Positions 1-6,347 of a stretch of 8,503 nt of DNA are shown here, in pieces. A model generated the notes under the pieces. It was not told the DNA's origin. It worked only from the letters and a program-made list of their open reading frames with translations, and made no database searches. Every line of letters begins with the position of its first letter. Within the stretch, counting starts at the first letter, position 1. A program made the translations under genes and the position numbers. Origin of the DNA: Hyphomicrobiales bacterium (GTDB lineage Bacteria; Pseudomonadota; Alphaproteobacteria; Rhizobiales; Xanthobacteraceae). The stretch lies in assembly GCA_003164375.1 (NCBI GenBank), contig PLTE01000209.1, positions 4,242-12,744 on the forward strand. The letters are read 5' to 3'.

Positions 1-674
1 ACGCCGTTGGTGGCGAAGCCGCCCAGCGCCTTGTACAAAGCGGCGGGGATGTTGCGCACTTCAAACACGAAGGTCGTGATCACGCGCTTCTCCTTGCGGC
101 TCGCCCATTTCGGCTCGCGCGCCAGAACGACAAAGCGCGTGGTATTGTGCTTGGCGTCGGCGACGTCCTTTTTCAGGATGCGAAGGCGGTAAATCTTTGC
201 CGCGAGCTTGGTCGCCAACGCCGCCCGCGAGACATCTCCCGCTTCGGCGACTTCCCTCGCCGCTCCTGCCGTGTCGGCGGCGACCACCGCCTTGACGCCG
301 AGCGAGCGAATGATGTTGCGGCATTGCCCTAGCGCGTGGACGTGGCTTTCCACCGTCTTGACGGTTTTCAGCGTCGCGCCCTTGGGCGCCATGAGCTGAT
401 GCTGCACCGGCAGGAACCACTCCGCCACAATATGCAACCGCGACGCCGGCATCAGATGATGGATATCCGCCACCCGGCCGGCAAGCGAATTGTCGATCGG
501 AATCATGGCAAGCGCGGCGCGGCCGGTGCGGACCGCGGCGAAGGCGTCCTCGAAGGTCGGACAGGGCAGCGGCTCGTAGCCCGGGTAAGCCTCTTTGCAG
601 GCGATATGCGAATTCGCCCCGGCCTCGCCCTGGAATGCGATCCTTCGGCGTGCGGTCTTTCTGCGCTTTGCCAT
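1..674 (-). CDS. pheA: Prephenate dehydratase (PheA), 3' end cut off by the window edge
   Basis: Converts prephenate to phenylpyruvate by decarboxylation and dehydration, the committed step of phenylalanine synthesis in the cytoplasm. My reading of the minus strand from the ATG at 672-674 gives 224 full codons. The catalytic domain opens with IAFQGEAGANSHIA, followed by MIPIDNSLAGRVADIHHLMP, ESHVHALGQC (from E109) and NTTRFVVLARE with the family's catalytic TRF triad at T179-R180-F181. The regulatory ACT domain then starts, with PAALYKALGGFATNGV (P210 onward), the phenylalanine-binding GAL-type motif. The ESRP motif and C-terminus lie outside the window; the family is usually about 280-290 residues. 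No other in-frame start lies close upstream, and the 5' leader has no Shine-Dalgarno sequence, so the start is less certain than the identity. It lies 68 nt downstream of kdsB on the same strand and is probably co-transcribed with it. Presumably feedback-inhibited by phenylalanine through the ACT domain. Confidence 0.96.
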   Translation of the reverse strand, partial: MAKRRKTARRRIAFQGEAGANSHIACKEAYPGYEPLPCPTFEDAFAAVRTGRAALAMIPIDNSLAGRVADIHHLMPASRLHIVAEWFLPVQHQLMAPKGATLKTVKTVESHVHALGQCRNIIRSLGVKAVVAADTAGAAREVAEAGDVSRAALATKLAAKIYRLRILKKDVADAKHNTTRFVVLAREPKWASRKEKRVITTFVFEVRNIPAALYKALGGFATNG

Positions 675-742
675 TTTATGGTGTTGTGTTGCGGGTTGTG
701 CGATGGCCGACCCGTCGGCCGACAGCCTTTGGCGACATGCCT
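675..742 (-). other. kdsB-pheA spacer with a GC hairpin and a C/A-rich leader
   Basis: Within this 68-nt spacer, 705-720 is a perfect 6-bp inverted repeat (ggccga, loop cccg, tcggcc), which would form a compact GC stem-loop in the minus-strand transcript. No T-run follows it, so it does not look like a classical intrinsic terminator; it could be a processing or stability element, or chance. Between the hairpin and the pheA ATG the transcript is almost free of G (C/A-rich, roughly 675-702) and contains no GGAG-like sequence, so the ribosome probably initiates on pheA without a strong Shine-Dalgarno interaction. Confidence 0.4.
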
Positions 743-1480
743 CTAACCCTGTCCCGTTAGCATGGCGCGCGCCCTTTCCAAATCCTCGGGCGTATCGACG
801 CCGAGCGGCACGGCGTCGACGATGGCCACGTCGATGCGCATGCCGGCCTCGAGCGCGCGCAACTGTTCGAGCTTTTCACGGCGTTCGAGCGGCGACGGCG
901 GCAGCGCAACGAAACGCTCCAGCGCCGCGCGCCGAAAGGCATAGAGGCCGATGTGATGATAAAGCGGCCCATCGCCATAGGGGGCAGTGGCGCGGGTGAA
1001 ATAAAGCGCGCGCAGCCGCGATGGCGCGACCGGCGTGCCCACGACCTTGACCACATTGGGATTGCTGCGCTCCTCGGGCAGCGTGATTTCCGCGGCAAGG
1101 GTAGCAATATCGACAGCCGGGTCGGCCAAGGGCGCAAGCGACGCCGTGATAACGGCGGGTGTCAGTGTCGGCAGATCGCCCTGCAGGTTGACGATGATTT
1201 CGGCGCGGCCATGCGAATCGATTTTGCCGAGCGCCTCGAAGATGCGGTCGGAGCCCGACGCATGATCCGCCCGCGTCAGCACCGCGCGCCCGCCGGCGTT
1301 ATCCACAATCGCGGCAACTTCAGCCGAGTCGGTGGCAACGACCACCGGGCCGAGCTCGGCCTCCAGCGCGCGGCGCAGAACGTGCACGATCATCGGCACG
1401 CCTGCGATCGACGCAAGCGGCTTGCCCGGCAGCCTGGACGCAGCCATGCGGGCGGGAATGAGGATCAGGACATCAGCCAT
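743..1480 (-). CDS. kdsB: 3-deoxy-manno-octulosonate cytidylyltransferase (KdsB)
   Basis: Activates KDO with CTP to CMP-KDO and pyrophosphate, supplying the inner-core sugar of lipopolysaccharide; cytoplasmic, Mg-dependent. The 245-residue product matches the usual family length (about 245-255). Motifs in order: nucleotide-binding IPARMAASRLPGKPL (8-22), ATDSAEV (49-55), DHASGSDRI (72-80), NLQGDLP (98-104; the Asp is expected to bind metal), YHHIGLYAF (174-182), EKLEQLRALE (202-211) and VDTPEDLE (228-235). I chose the ATG at 1478-1480 because the protein then begins MADVLILIPAR, as the family does. The longer TTG start at 1514-1516 adds 12 residues encoded largely by an intergenic repeat element. 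No strong Shine-Dalgarno sequence precedes the ATG. Divergent from cycM and upstream of pheA, its likely operon partner. Confidence 0.97.
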   Translation of the reverse strand: MADVLILIPARMAASRLPGKPLASIAGVPMIVHVLRRALEAELGPVVVATDSAEVAAIVDNAGGRAVLTRADHASGSDRIFEALGKIDSHGRAEIIVNLQGDLPTLTPAVITASLAPLADPAVDIATLAAEITLPEERSNPNVVKVVGTPVAPSRLRALYFTRATAPYGDGPLYHHIGLYAFRRAALERFVALPPSPLERREKLEQLRALEAGMRIDVAIVDAVPLGVDTPEDLERARAMLTGQG

Positions 1481-1490
1481 CGGCAAGGGC

Positions 1491-1585
1491 GCTAGAGCCT
1501 GGTTATGATCAGTCAAAATCAGGCTCTAGCATTTTGCTTGTGCATGAACTTTCCGAAAACCGGTGACCACTTTTCGGGATCATGC
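1491..1585. repeat. Composite palindromic intergenic repeat element between kdsB and cycM
   Basis: Two inverted-repeat modules sit side by side. Module A has perfect 11-bp arms gctagagcctg (1491-1501) and caggctctagc (1520-1530) around an 18-nt centre. Module B has outer arms gcatga (1542-1547) and tcatgc (1580-1585) and inner arms ccgaaaa (1553-1559) and ttttcgg (1571-1577) around an 11-nt loop. From memory, module B followed by a GCTAGAG-type hairpin is the layout of a dispersed intergenic repeat common in Bradyrhizobium and related genomes; I could not check copy number here. It fills about half of the divergent kdsB/cycM control region and covers the alternative TTG start of kdsB. On the minus strand its centre contains TTGACT (1511-1516), a good -35 match for kdsB, but I see no convincing -10 at the right distance. 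Confidence 0.75.
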
Positions 1586-1674
1586 TCTGGGGTGCTTATA
1601 CGGGTTGCAAGAGGCGGGGCAAACTGGCTAATTGTGCACTGCCCACCCCACTCCCGCTGCGGAGCCATCCAGCG

Positions 1675-2244
1675 ATGAATTCGTTCGAGCTCAACAAGAT
1701 TCTCGGCGCCCTGTTGGGCACCTGCCTGGTCCTGGTCGCCATGCATATCGCGTCCGGCGCGATCTTTACCCCGGAGCCGCCGGCAAAGCCCGGTTACGAA
1801 ATCGCCGTGACCTCGCACGGCTCGCCGGGCGGCGCCGCGGCGCCGGCAGCGCCCGCCGAAACGCCGATCGCGACCCTGTTGGCAAGCGCCTCGGCCGAGC
1901 GCGGTGCCGCAGTCGCCAAGCAATGCCAAGCCTGCCATAATTTCCAGGAAGGTGCCGGGGCCAAGGTCGGTCCGGACCTTTACGGGGTCGTCGGCCGTCC
2001 GGTGGCGTCCGCGACGGGGTTTAGCTTTTCGGCTGCGCTCAAGGCCAAGGGCGGCACCTGGACCTTCGATGCGCTCAATGCGTGGCTGGCCAAACCCAGC
2101 GCCTACGCTCCGGGCACTGCAATGACCTTTGCCGGCCTGTCGAACGAAAAGCAGCGCGCCGACGTCATTGCCTATCTCGATTCGCTCTCCCCCAATCCCG
2201 TGCCGCTGCCGACGGCGCAGGGCGCCGCCACGCCGGCCAAGTAA
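1675..2244 (+). CDS. cycM: Membrane-anchored class I cytochrome c (CycM type)
   Basis: Carries electrons on the periplasmic face of the inner membrane; in Bradyrhizobium the CycM protein is a membrane-bound homologue of mitochondrial cytochrome c that serves the bc1-to-aa3-oxidase branch. The 189-residue product has an uncleaved signal anchor (hydrophobic, about 9-31, after MNSFELNK), an Ala/Pro-rich linker (about 34-66), then a single haem domain: haem attachment site C84-Q-A-C87-H88, KVGPDLYGVVGR (97-108), and PGTAM with the probable axial methionine M150. The C-terminal helix ERGAA...DVIAYLDSL fits cytochrome c552/c550-like folds. The ATG at 1675 is preferred over the ATG at 1582 because the hydrophobic anchor then begins at the N-terminus and the extra 31 residues have no domain character; GGAG at 1661-1664 is a weak ribosome-binding site about 10 nt upstream. 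The short Pro/Ala tail ends in a tandem repeat that crosses the stop codon. Confidence 0.9.
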   Translation: MNSFELNKILGALLGTCLVLVAMHIASGAIFTPEPPAKPGYEIAVTSHGSPGGAAAPAAPAETPIATLLASASAERGAAVAKQCQACHNFQEGAGAKVGPDLYGVVGRPVASATGFSFSAALKAKGGTWTFDALNAWLAKPSAYAPGTAMTFAGLSNEKQRADVIAYLDSLSPNPVPLPTAQGAATPAK

Positions 2245-2311
2245 TTGGCGGCCAAGTCATTGTCGACCAAGTCATTGTCGACCAAGTCATTGTCGACCAA
2301 GTCATAACCGA
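2237..2311 (+). repeat. 15-bp tandem repeat crossing the cycM stop codon
   Basis: Unit ccaagtcattgtcga. Three exact copies lie at 2252-2266, 2267-2281 and 2282-2296, flanked by degenerate copies at 2237-2251 (three mismatches) and 2297-2311 (three mismatches). Each exact copy together with its next base contains gtcgac, a 6-bp palindrome. The period is five codons and in phase with cycM: the left copy supplies the cycM stop TAA (2242-2244) where other copies read TCA, and the frame stays open after it until TAA at 2305-2307. This is too short in period and lacks spacers, so it is not a CRISPR array. Confidence 0.9.
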
Positions 2312-2389
2312 CGTTCGCCCCTGCCGATCGGTTGCTGCCGCGCCGCGTCACGACCTAAAGTGCATTTCGTCGCCGTGCACATCGGCACA

Positions 2390-2418
2390 CTGGCGCTGTC
2401 ATGGAAAAGCCGGATAAT
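2390..2418 (+). promoter_or_regulatory. Weak candidate promoter for the yej operon
   Basis: The hexamer gataat (2413-2418) matches the -10 consensus at five of six positions. At 17-bp spacing upstream, ctggcg (2390-2395) is only a poor -35. The -10 lies in a small inverted repeat, gccgg (2409-2413) and ccggc (2421-2425). If used, transcription would start near 2425, consistent with the translation starts at 2465 or 2471 and not with the ATG at 2417. In an alphaproteobacterium this remains a guess. Confidence 0.22.
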
Positions 2419-2441
2419 GCCCGGCATCGACCGCTACCATA

Positions 2442-2461
2442 GACCCGATTGGACCCGATTG
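2442..2461 (+). repeat. Perfect 10-bp tandem duplication upstream of the first binding-protein gene
   Basis: The sequence gacccgattg occurs twice without a gap (2442-2451 and 2452-2461). The last base of the second copy is the first G of the GGAG ribosome-binding site, so gain or loss of a unit would change the untranslated leader directly beside the Shine-Dalgarno sequence. Confidence 0.85.
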
Positions 2462-2464
2462 GAG
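2461..2464 (+). promoter_or_regulatory. Ribosome-binding site GGAG that decides the start of the first yejA gene
   Basis: GGAG directly abuts the ATG at 2465-2467, too close for it to serve that codon. It stands 6 nt before the in-frame GTG at 2471-2473, an ideal distance. The GTG start also places the twin-arginine motif at residues 3-4. Confidence 0.6.
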
Positions 2465-2470
2465 ATGCCG

Positions 2471-4348
2471 GTGAACCGCCGATCCCTGCTGACTTCCGCC
2501 CTGCTCGCCGTTGCGGCGCGAGGGCTGCCACTGCCGCAATGGACCACTGCCGCACTGGCCGAAGCGGCCGCCGAAGAAAAAAACTGGCGGCACGGCACGT
2601 CGCTTTTCGGCGACCTGAAATATCCGCCGGGCTTTAAGCACTTCGACTATGTCAACGCGACCGCGCCGAAGACCGGCACGGCGCGGCAGATCGCGGTCGG
2701 CACATTCGACAATTTCAATAGGGTGGTTGCGGGTGTCAAAGGCTCGCTCGCCGCCGGCATCGATCTCATCTACGAGACGCTCGCGGTCGGCTCGCTCGAC
2801 GAAGTATCGGCCGAATACGGCCTGCTCGCCGAGGCGGTGAGCTATCCGGACGACTACTCGTCGGCGACTTATCGATTGCGCGCCGCGGCCAAATGGCAGG
2901 ACGGCACGCCGGTCACGCCGGACGACGTGATTTTTTCCTACGAGGCCTTCAAGAAATACAGTCCGCAAGCTTCGGCCTATTACCGCCACGTCGCCAAGGT
3001 CGAAAAGACCGGCGATCGCGATATCACCTTCACTTTCGACGGGCCGGGCAACCGCGAACTGCCGCAGATCGTCGGCCAACTGACCGTCCTGCCCAAGGCC
3101 TGGTGGCAAGGCACCGACGGCAACGGCAAGCAACGTGACGTCGGCGCAACCACGCTCGAGCCGCCGCTCGGCAGCGGCGCCTACCGCATCAAGGAGTTTT
3201 CTCCGGGCCGCAGCATCGTCTACGAACGGGTGAAGGATCATTGGGGCAACGGACTTAACGTCAATATCGGCAGCAATAATTTCGACGAGTTGCACTACGA
3301 ATATTTCCGCGACACAACGGTCGCATTGGAGGCGTTCAAGGCCGACACCGTCGATTGGCGCACCGAGAATAGCGCCAAGAACTGGGCCACCGCTTACGAC
3401 TTCCCGGCGGTCAACGACAAGCGCGTCTTGCTCGAGGAATTTCCGATCCGCAGTAGCGGCGTGATGCAAGCCTTTACCTTCAACATCCGCCGCGACAAAT
3501 TTGCCAATCCGCGGGTGCGACTTGCCTTCAATTACGCGTTCAATTTCGAGGAGATGAACAAGCAGATTTTCTTCGGCCAGTACAAACGCATCGCCAGCTA
3601 TTTCGAAGGCACCGAGCTCGCCGCCACCGGGCTGCCGAGCGGGCGCGAACTCGAACTGCTCGAAACCGTGCGCGACAAGGTGCCGCCCGAGCTCTTCAAG
3701 AAGCCTTACATCAATCCGATCAACGCCACCCCGGAACAGATACGCGACAATCTGCGCGAAGCGGTGCGGCTGTTCCACTTGGCCGGTTACGAGGTGCGCG
3801 ACCAGCAATTGGTCGATGCCAAGAGCGGCCAGCCCTTCACCGTCGAGTTTTTGGCTGAAGATCCGAATTTCGAGCGCGTCTTCCTGTTCTACAAACCCTC
3901 GCTCGACCGTCTCGGCATCACGACGAGTGTGCGCACCGTCGACGAGACGCAATTCGTCAATCGGCTGCGGTCTTGGGATTTCGACATCATTACCTATGGG
4001 TGGGGCGAAACGCTGTCACCCGGCAACGAGCAGCGCGGGTATTGGGGCTCGCAAGCCGCCGATGAGCCCGGATCCGACAATGTCATCGGTATCAAGAATC
4101 CGGCCGTCGACGCCATGATCGAGCATATCGTCTTTGCCAAGAACCGCGCCGAGCTGGAAGCGGCGACGCGTGCGCTCGACCGTATCTTACTGTGGAACTT
4201 TTACGTCGTGCCGCAATGGAGTTACCCCTATGTGCGCACCGCACGCTGGGACCGTTTCGGTCATCCCGACCCGATGCCGAAATACGGCCGGGCGGCGTTC
4301 CCGACCGTGTGGTGGTGGGACGCCGAAAAAGCCGCAAAGACGGGATAA
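2471..4348 (+). CDS. yejA1: YejA-like ABC transporter solute-binding protein, family 5 (first of two)
   Basis: Periplasmic binding protein of the dipeptide/oligopeptide family SBP_bac_5, delivering peptides to the YejB/YejE permease encoded downstream. From the GTG start it has 625 residues, the YejA length class. N-terminus: NRRSLL (R3-R4) followed by a hydrophobic stretch and a likely AxA cleavage site after A30 (ALA then EAA), which resembles a Tat signal; the ATG at 2465 adds only two residues. The mature protein begins with the YejA signature SLFGDLKYPPGFKHFDYVN, the family-5 motif DGTPVTPDDVIFSYEAF (from D144), then PPLGSGAYRI, YEYFRDTTVALEAFKA, and near the C-terminus GYWGSQAADEPGSDNV, ALDRILLW and a Trp-rich end PTVWWWD. 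It is separated by 12 nt from a second YejA-like gene, so the two are translated from one message. Compared with my memory of E. coli YejA it looks more diverged than its neighbour. The ligand cannot be told from sequence. Confidence 0.92.
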   Translation: MNRRSLLTSALLAVAARGLPLPQWTTAALAEAAAEEKNWRHGTSLFGDLKYPPGFKHFDYVNATAPKTGTARQIAVGTFDNFNRVVAGVKGSLAAGIDLIYETLAVGSLDEVSAEYGLLAEAVSYPDDYSSATYRLRAAAKWQDGTPVTPDDVIFSYEAFKKYSPQASAYYRHVAKVEKTGDRDITFTFDGPGNRELPQIVGQLTVLPKAWWQGTDGNGKQRDVGATTLEPPLGSGAYRIKEFSPGRSIVYERVKDHWGNGLNVNIGSNNFDELHYEYFRDTTVALEAFKADTVDWRTENSAKNWATAYDFPAVNDKRVLLEEFPIRSSGVMQAFTFNIRRDKFANPRVRLAFNYAFNFEEMNKQIFFGQYKRIASYFEGTELAATGLPSGRELELLETVRDKVPPELFKKPYINPINATPEQIRDNLREAVRLFHLAGYEVRDQQLVDAKSGQPFTVEFLAEDPNFERVFLFYKPSLDRLGITTSVRTVDETQFVNRLRSWDFDIITYGWGETLSPGNEQRGYWGSQAADEPGSDNVIGIKNPAVDAMIEHIVFAKNRAELEAATRALDRILLWNFYVVPQWSYPYVRTARWDRFGHPDPMPKYGRAAFPTVWWWDAEKAAKTG

Positions 4349-4360
4349 CCGCCCGGATTG

Positions 4361-6229
4361 ATGGCTCCTCTTTCGCGCCGAAGCGTGCTGTCGCTCCCTG
4401 CCGCCGTTGCGGCTGTGGCGCTGCACGCCCGTATCCGCCCGGCCCGCGCCGACATAGCGATCGAAGCGCACGGCCTTTCGTCCTTCGGCGATCTGTCCTA
4501 TCCGCCCGACTTTGCGCATTTCCGCTACGTCAACCCGGCCGCACCGAAGGGCGGCACGTTTTCGCAGATCGGGCCGGATCAGGTCTACAATCAGAATTTC
4601 CTCACCTTCAACTCGCTCAACAGCTTCATTCTCAAAGGCGACGCGGCGCAGGGCATGGAGTTGACCTTCGCCAGTCTGATGGTGCGTTGCGGCGATGAGC
4701 CGGACGCCATGTATGGGCTCGCCGCAGCCAAAGTGCGCCGCTCGGCCGACGGCCTTGTTTATCAATTCCTGATCCGGCCCGAGGCCAAATTCCACGACGG
4801 CTCGGCGCTCACTGCGCAGGATGTCGCCTTCTCGCTCAATACGCTAAAAGCCAAGGGCCACCCGATCATCAGCCAGTCGCTGCGCGACTTCACCGGCGCC
4901 GCGGCGGAGGATGACGCCACAGTTACGGTCAGCTTCGCGCCGAAACGCGCGCGCGACGTGCCGCTGTTCACAGCCGGCCTGCCGATCTTTTCGCGCGCTT
5001 ATTACGCGACACGTCCGTTCGACCAATCCACCCTCGATGTGCCGCTCGGCTCGGGCCCCTATCAGGTCGGCCGCTTCGAGCCGGGCCGCTATATCGAATA
5101 TGCCCGCGTCAAGGATTGGTGGGGCGCCGCGCTACCGGTCGGGCGCGGGCTGAACAATTTCGACGTCGTGCGTTTTGAATATTACCGCGATCGCGACGTC
5201 GGCTTTGAGGGCTTTTCGGCAGGCAGCTATTTGTTCCGCGAGGAGTTCACCTCGCGGTTTTGGGCGACGCGCTACGATTTTCCCGCCATGAAGGACGGCC
5301 GCGTCAAGCGCGACGAGATTCCCGACGCGACGCCGTCGGGCGCGCAAGGCTGGTTCATCAATACGAGGCGGCAGAAATTTGCCGACCGGCGGCTGCGCGA
5401 GGCGCTCAACGATGCGTTCGATTTCGAATGGACCAACAAGACCATCATGTACGGATCCTATCTGCGCACCGTCTCGGTGTTCCAGAATTCCGAAATGATG
5501 GCGCAAGGCCTGCCCAGCGTCGACGAGGTGGCGTTGCTCGAGCCGTTCCGCGGCCGCGTACCCGACGAGGTGTTCGGCGCGCCCTATTCGCCCCCGGTGT
5601 CGGACGGTTCCGGCCAGGATCGCGCGCTGCTGCGCAAGGCGGCGCAACTCCTGGCGGACGCCGGCTGCGTCATCAAGGAGGGTAAGCGCGTGTTGCCGGA
5701 CGGCGCACCGCTGACCATCGAGTTCTTGATCGACGAGCCGTCGTTCGAGCCGCACCACATGCCCTTCATCAGAAATCTCGGCGCTCTGGGCATCGACGCC
5801 ACGCTGCGCATCGTCGATCCGGTGCAATACCGTTCCCGGCGCGACGGCTTCGATTTCGACATCACCATCGACCGATTCAACTTCTCGTCGACGCCGGGCG
5901 ACTCATTGCGCTCGTTCTTCTCGGCGCAGGCCGCGGCCTTGAAAGGCTCGAACAACCTCTCCGGCATGGCGGATCCGGTGATCGATGCGCTGATCGACGC
6001 CATCATCGCGGCCGACTCACGCCCGGCTCTGGTGACCGCCTGCCGGGCGCTTGATCGGGTGATCCGCGCCGGCCGCTACTGGATTCCGAACTGGTATAAG
6101 GCCTCGCACTGGATCGCCTATTGGGACGTTTTCGCCCGGCCGGCCGCCCAACCGCGCTATTTCCGGGGCATTCCGGACACTTGGTGGTATGCCCCGGACA
6201 AAGCAGCGAAAATCCCGCGGGCAGGCTAA
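4361..6229 (+). CDS. yejA2: YejA-like ABC transporter solute-binding protein, family 5 (second of two)
   Basis: Second periplasmic peptide-binding protein of the operon, 622 residues from the ATG at 4361 (a TTG at 4358 would add one residue). The signal region SRRSVL (R6-R7), hydrophobic core and ARA cleavage site (after A30) fit a Tat or long Sec signal. The mature protein carries the signature SSFGDLSYPPDFAHFRYVN, the family-5 motif DGSALTAQDVAFSLNTLK (from D146), VPLGSGPYQVG, FWATRYDFPAMKDGR, FNFSSTPGDSLRSFFS and the end DTWWYAPDKAAKIP. The last motif and the FWAT block agree with my recollection of E. coli YejA, so this copy is the better candidate for the direct orthologue. It clearly resembles the preceding protein over its whole length, which implies an old gene duplication. 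The Shine-Dalgarno sequence is weak, and a 12-nt gap to the upstream stop suggests translational coupling. yejB follows after 118 nt. Confidence 0.93.
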   Translation: MAPLSRRSVLSLPAAVAAVALHARIRPARADIAIEAHGLSSFGDLSYPPDFAHFRYVNPAAPKGGTFSQIGPDQVYNQNFLTFNSLNSFILKGDAAQGMELTFASLMVRCGDEPDAMYGLAAAKVRRSADGLVYQFLIRPEAKFHDGSALTAQDVAFSLNTLKAKGHPIISQSLRDFTGAAAEDDATVTVSFAPKRARDVPLFTAGLPIFSRAYYATRPFDQSTLDVPLGSGPYQVGRFEPGRYIEYARVKDWWGAALPVGRGLNNFDVVRFEYYRDRDVGFEGFSAGSYLFREEFTSRFWATRYDFPAMKDGRVKRDEIPDATPSGAQGWFINTRRQKFADRRLREALNDAFDFEWTNKTIMYGSYLRTVSVFQNSEMMAQGLPSVDEVALLEPFRGRVPDEVFGAPYSPPVSDGSGQDRALLRKAAQLLADAGCVIKEGKRVLPDGAPLTIEFLIDEPSFEPHHMPFIRNLGALGIDATLRIVDPVQYRSRRDGFDFDITIDRFNFSSTPGDSLRSFFSAQAAALKGSNNLSGMADPVIDALIDAIIAADSRPALVTACRALDRVIRAGRYWIPNWYKASHWIAYWDVFARPAAQPRYFRGIPDTWWYAPDKAAKIPRAG

Positions 6230-6347
6230 GATGACGCGTGGTATAGGGACGCTGTCGCGGTGCGGCGTCGTGTTGCCGTCATCCGGCGGTGCGAGCAAAC
6301 TAGGCGCCGCTGGGTAAACCGTCGAAATCGGGGTAGTACCGGACGCA
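6230..6347 (+). other. Intercistronic gap before yejB with nested inverted repeats
   Basis: This is the only sizeable gap in the transporter operon. It begins with gatgacg (6230-6236), which pairs with cgtcatc (6277-6283); nested inside are gacgc (6248-6252) and gcgtc (6265-6269). A branched or extended stem-loop could form directly after the second yejA stop. There is no T-run, so full termination is not indicated. By analogy with other ABC operons, such a structure could protect the binding-protein message and keep permease expression lower. No gene and no clear promoter is visible. The yejB ribosome-binding site is weak (ggac at 6341-6344, or cgggg at 6330-6333). Confidence 0.35.

Noticed and set aside
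61..420. Minus-strand 119-codon frame inside pheA
   Set aside because: Out of phase with the frame that gives the TRF triad and ACT motif of prephenate dehydratase.
705..720. Intrinsic terminator between kdsB and pheA
   Set aside because: The stem is only 6 bp and no T-run follows on the transcript strand.
1481..1516. TTG start extending kdsB by 12 residues
   Set aside because: The extension is made largely of the inverted-repeat element, and KdsB proteins normally start just before the IPAR motif.
1582..1674. Upstream ATG extending cycM by 31 residues
   Set aside because: The extension starts at the edge of the intergenic repeat and would place a hydrophilic stretch with no domain character before the signal anchor; MNSFELNKIL is a natural start.
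1586..1674. Sigma-70-type promoter for cycM (ttgcaa at 1605-1610 with taattg at 1629-1634)
   Set aside because: The -10 match is poor, so I do not list it; the true promoter of cycM cannot be placed from sequence alone.
2237..2311. CRISPR-like array
   Set aside because: Units are 15 bp, contiguous and without unique spacers; no cas genes are present.
2129..2464. Upstream start lengthening the first yejA product to 739 residues
   Set aside because: It would overlap cycM out of frame and encode Arg/Pro/Ser-rich repeat-derived sequence ahead of the signal peptide.
2399..3952. Long open frame (517 codons) on the minus strand opposite the first yejA gene
   Set aside because: Its translation has no recognisable domain and is the antisense of a well-conserved plus-strand gene; long antisense frames are expected in GC-rich coding DNA.
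5132..5827. Minus-strand frame of 231 codons opposite the second yejA gene
   Set aside because: No motif and antisense to conserved solute-binding-protein blocks.
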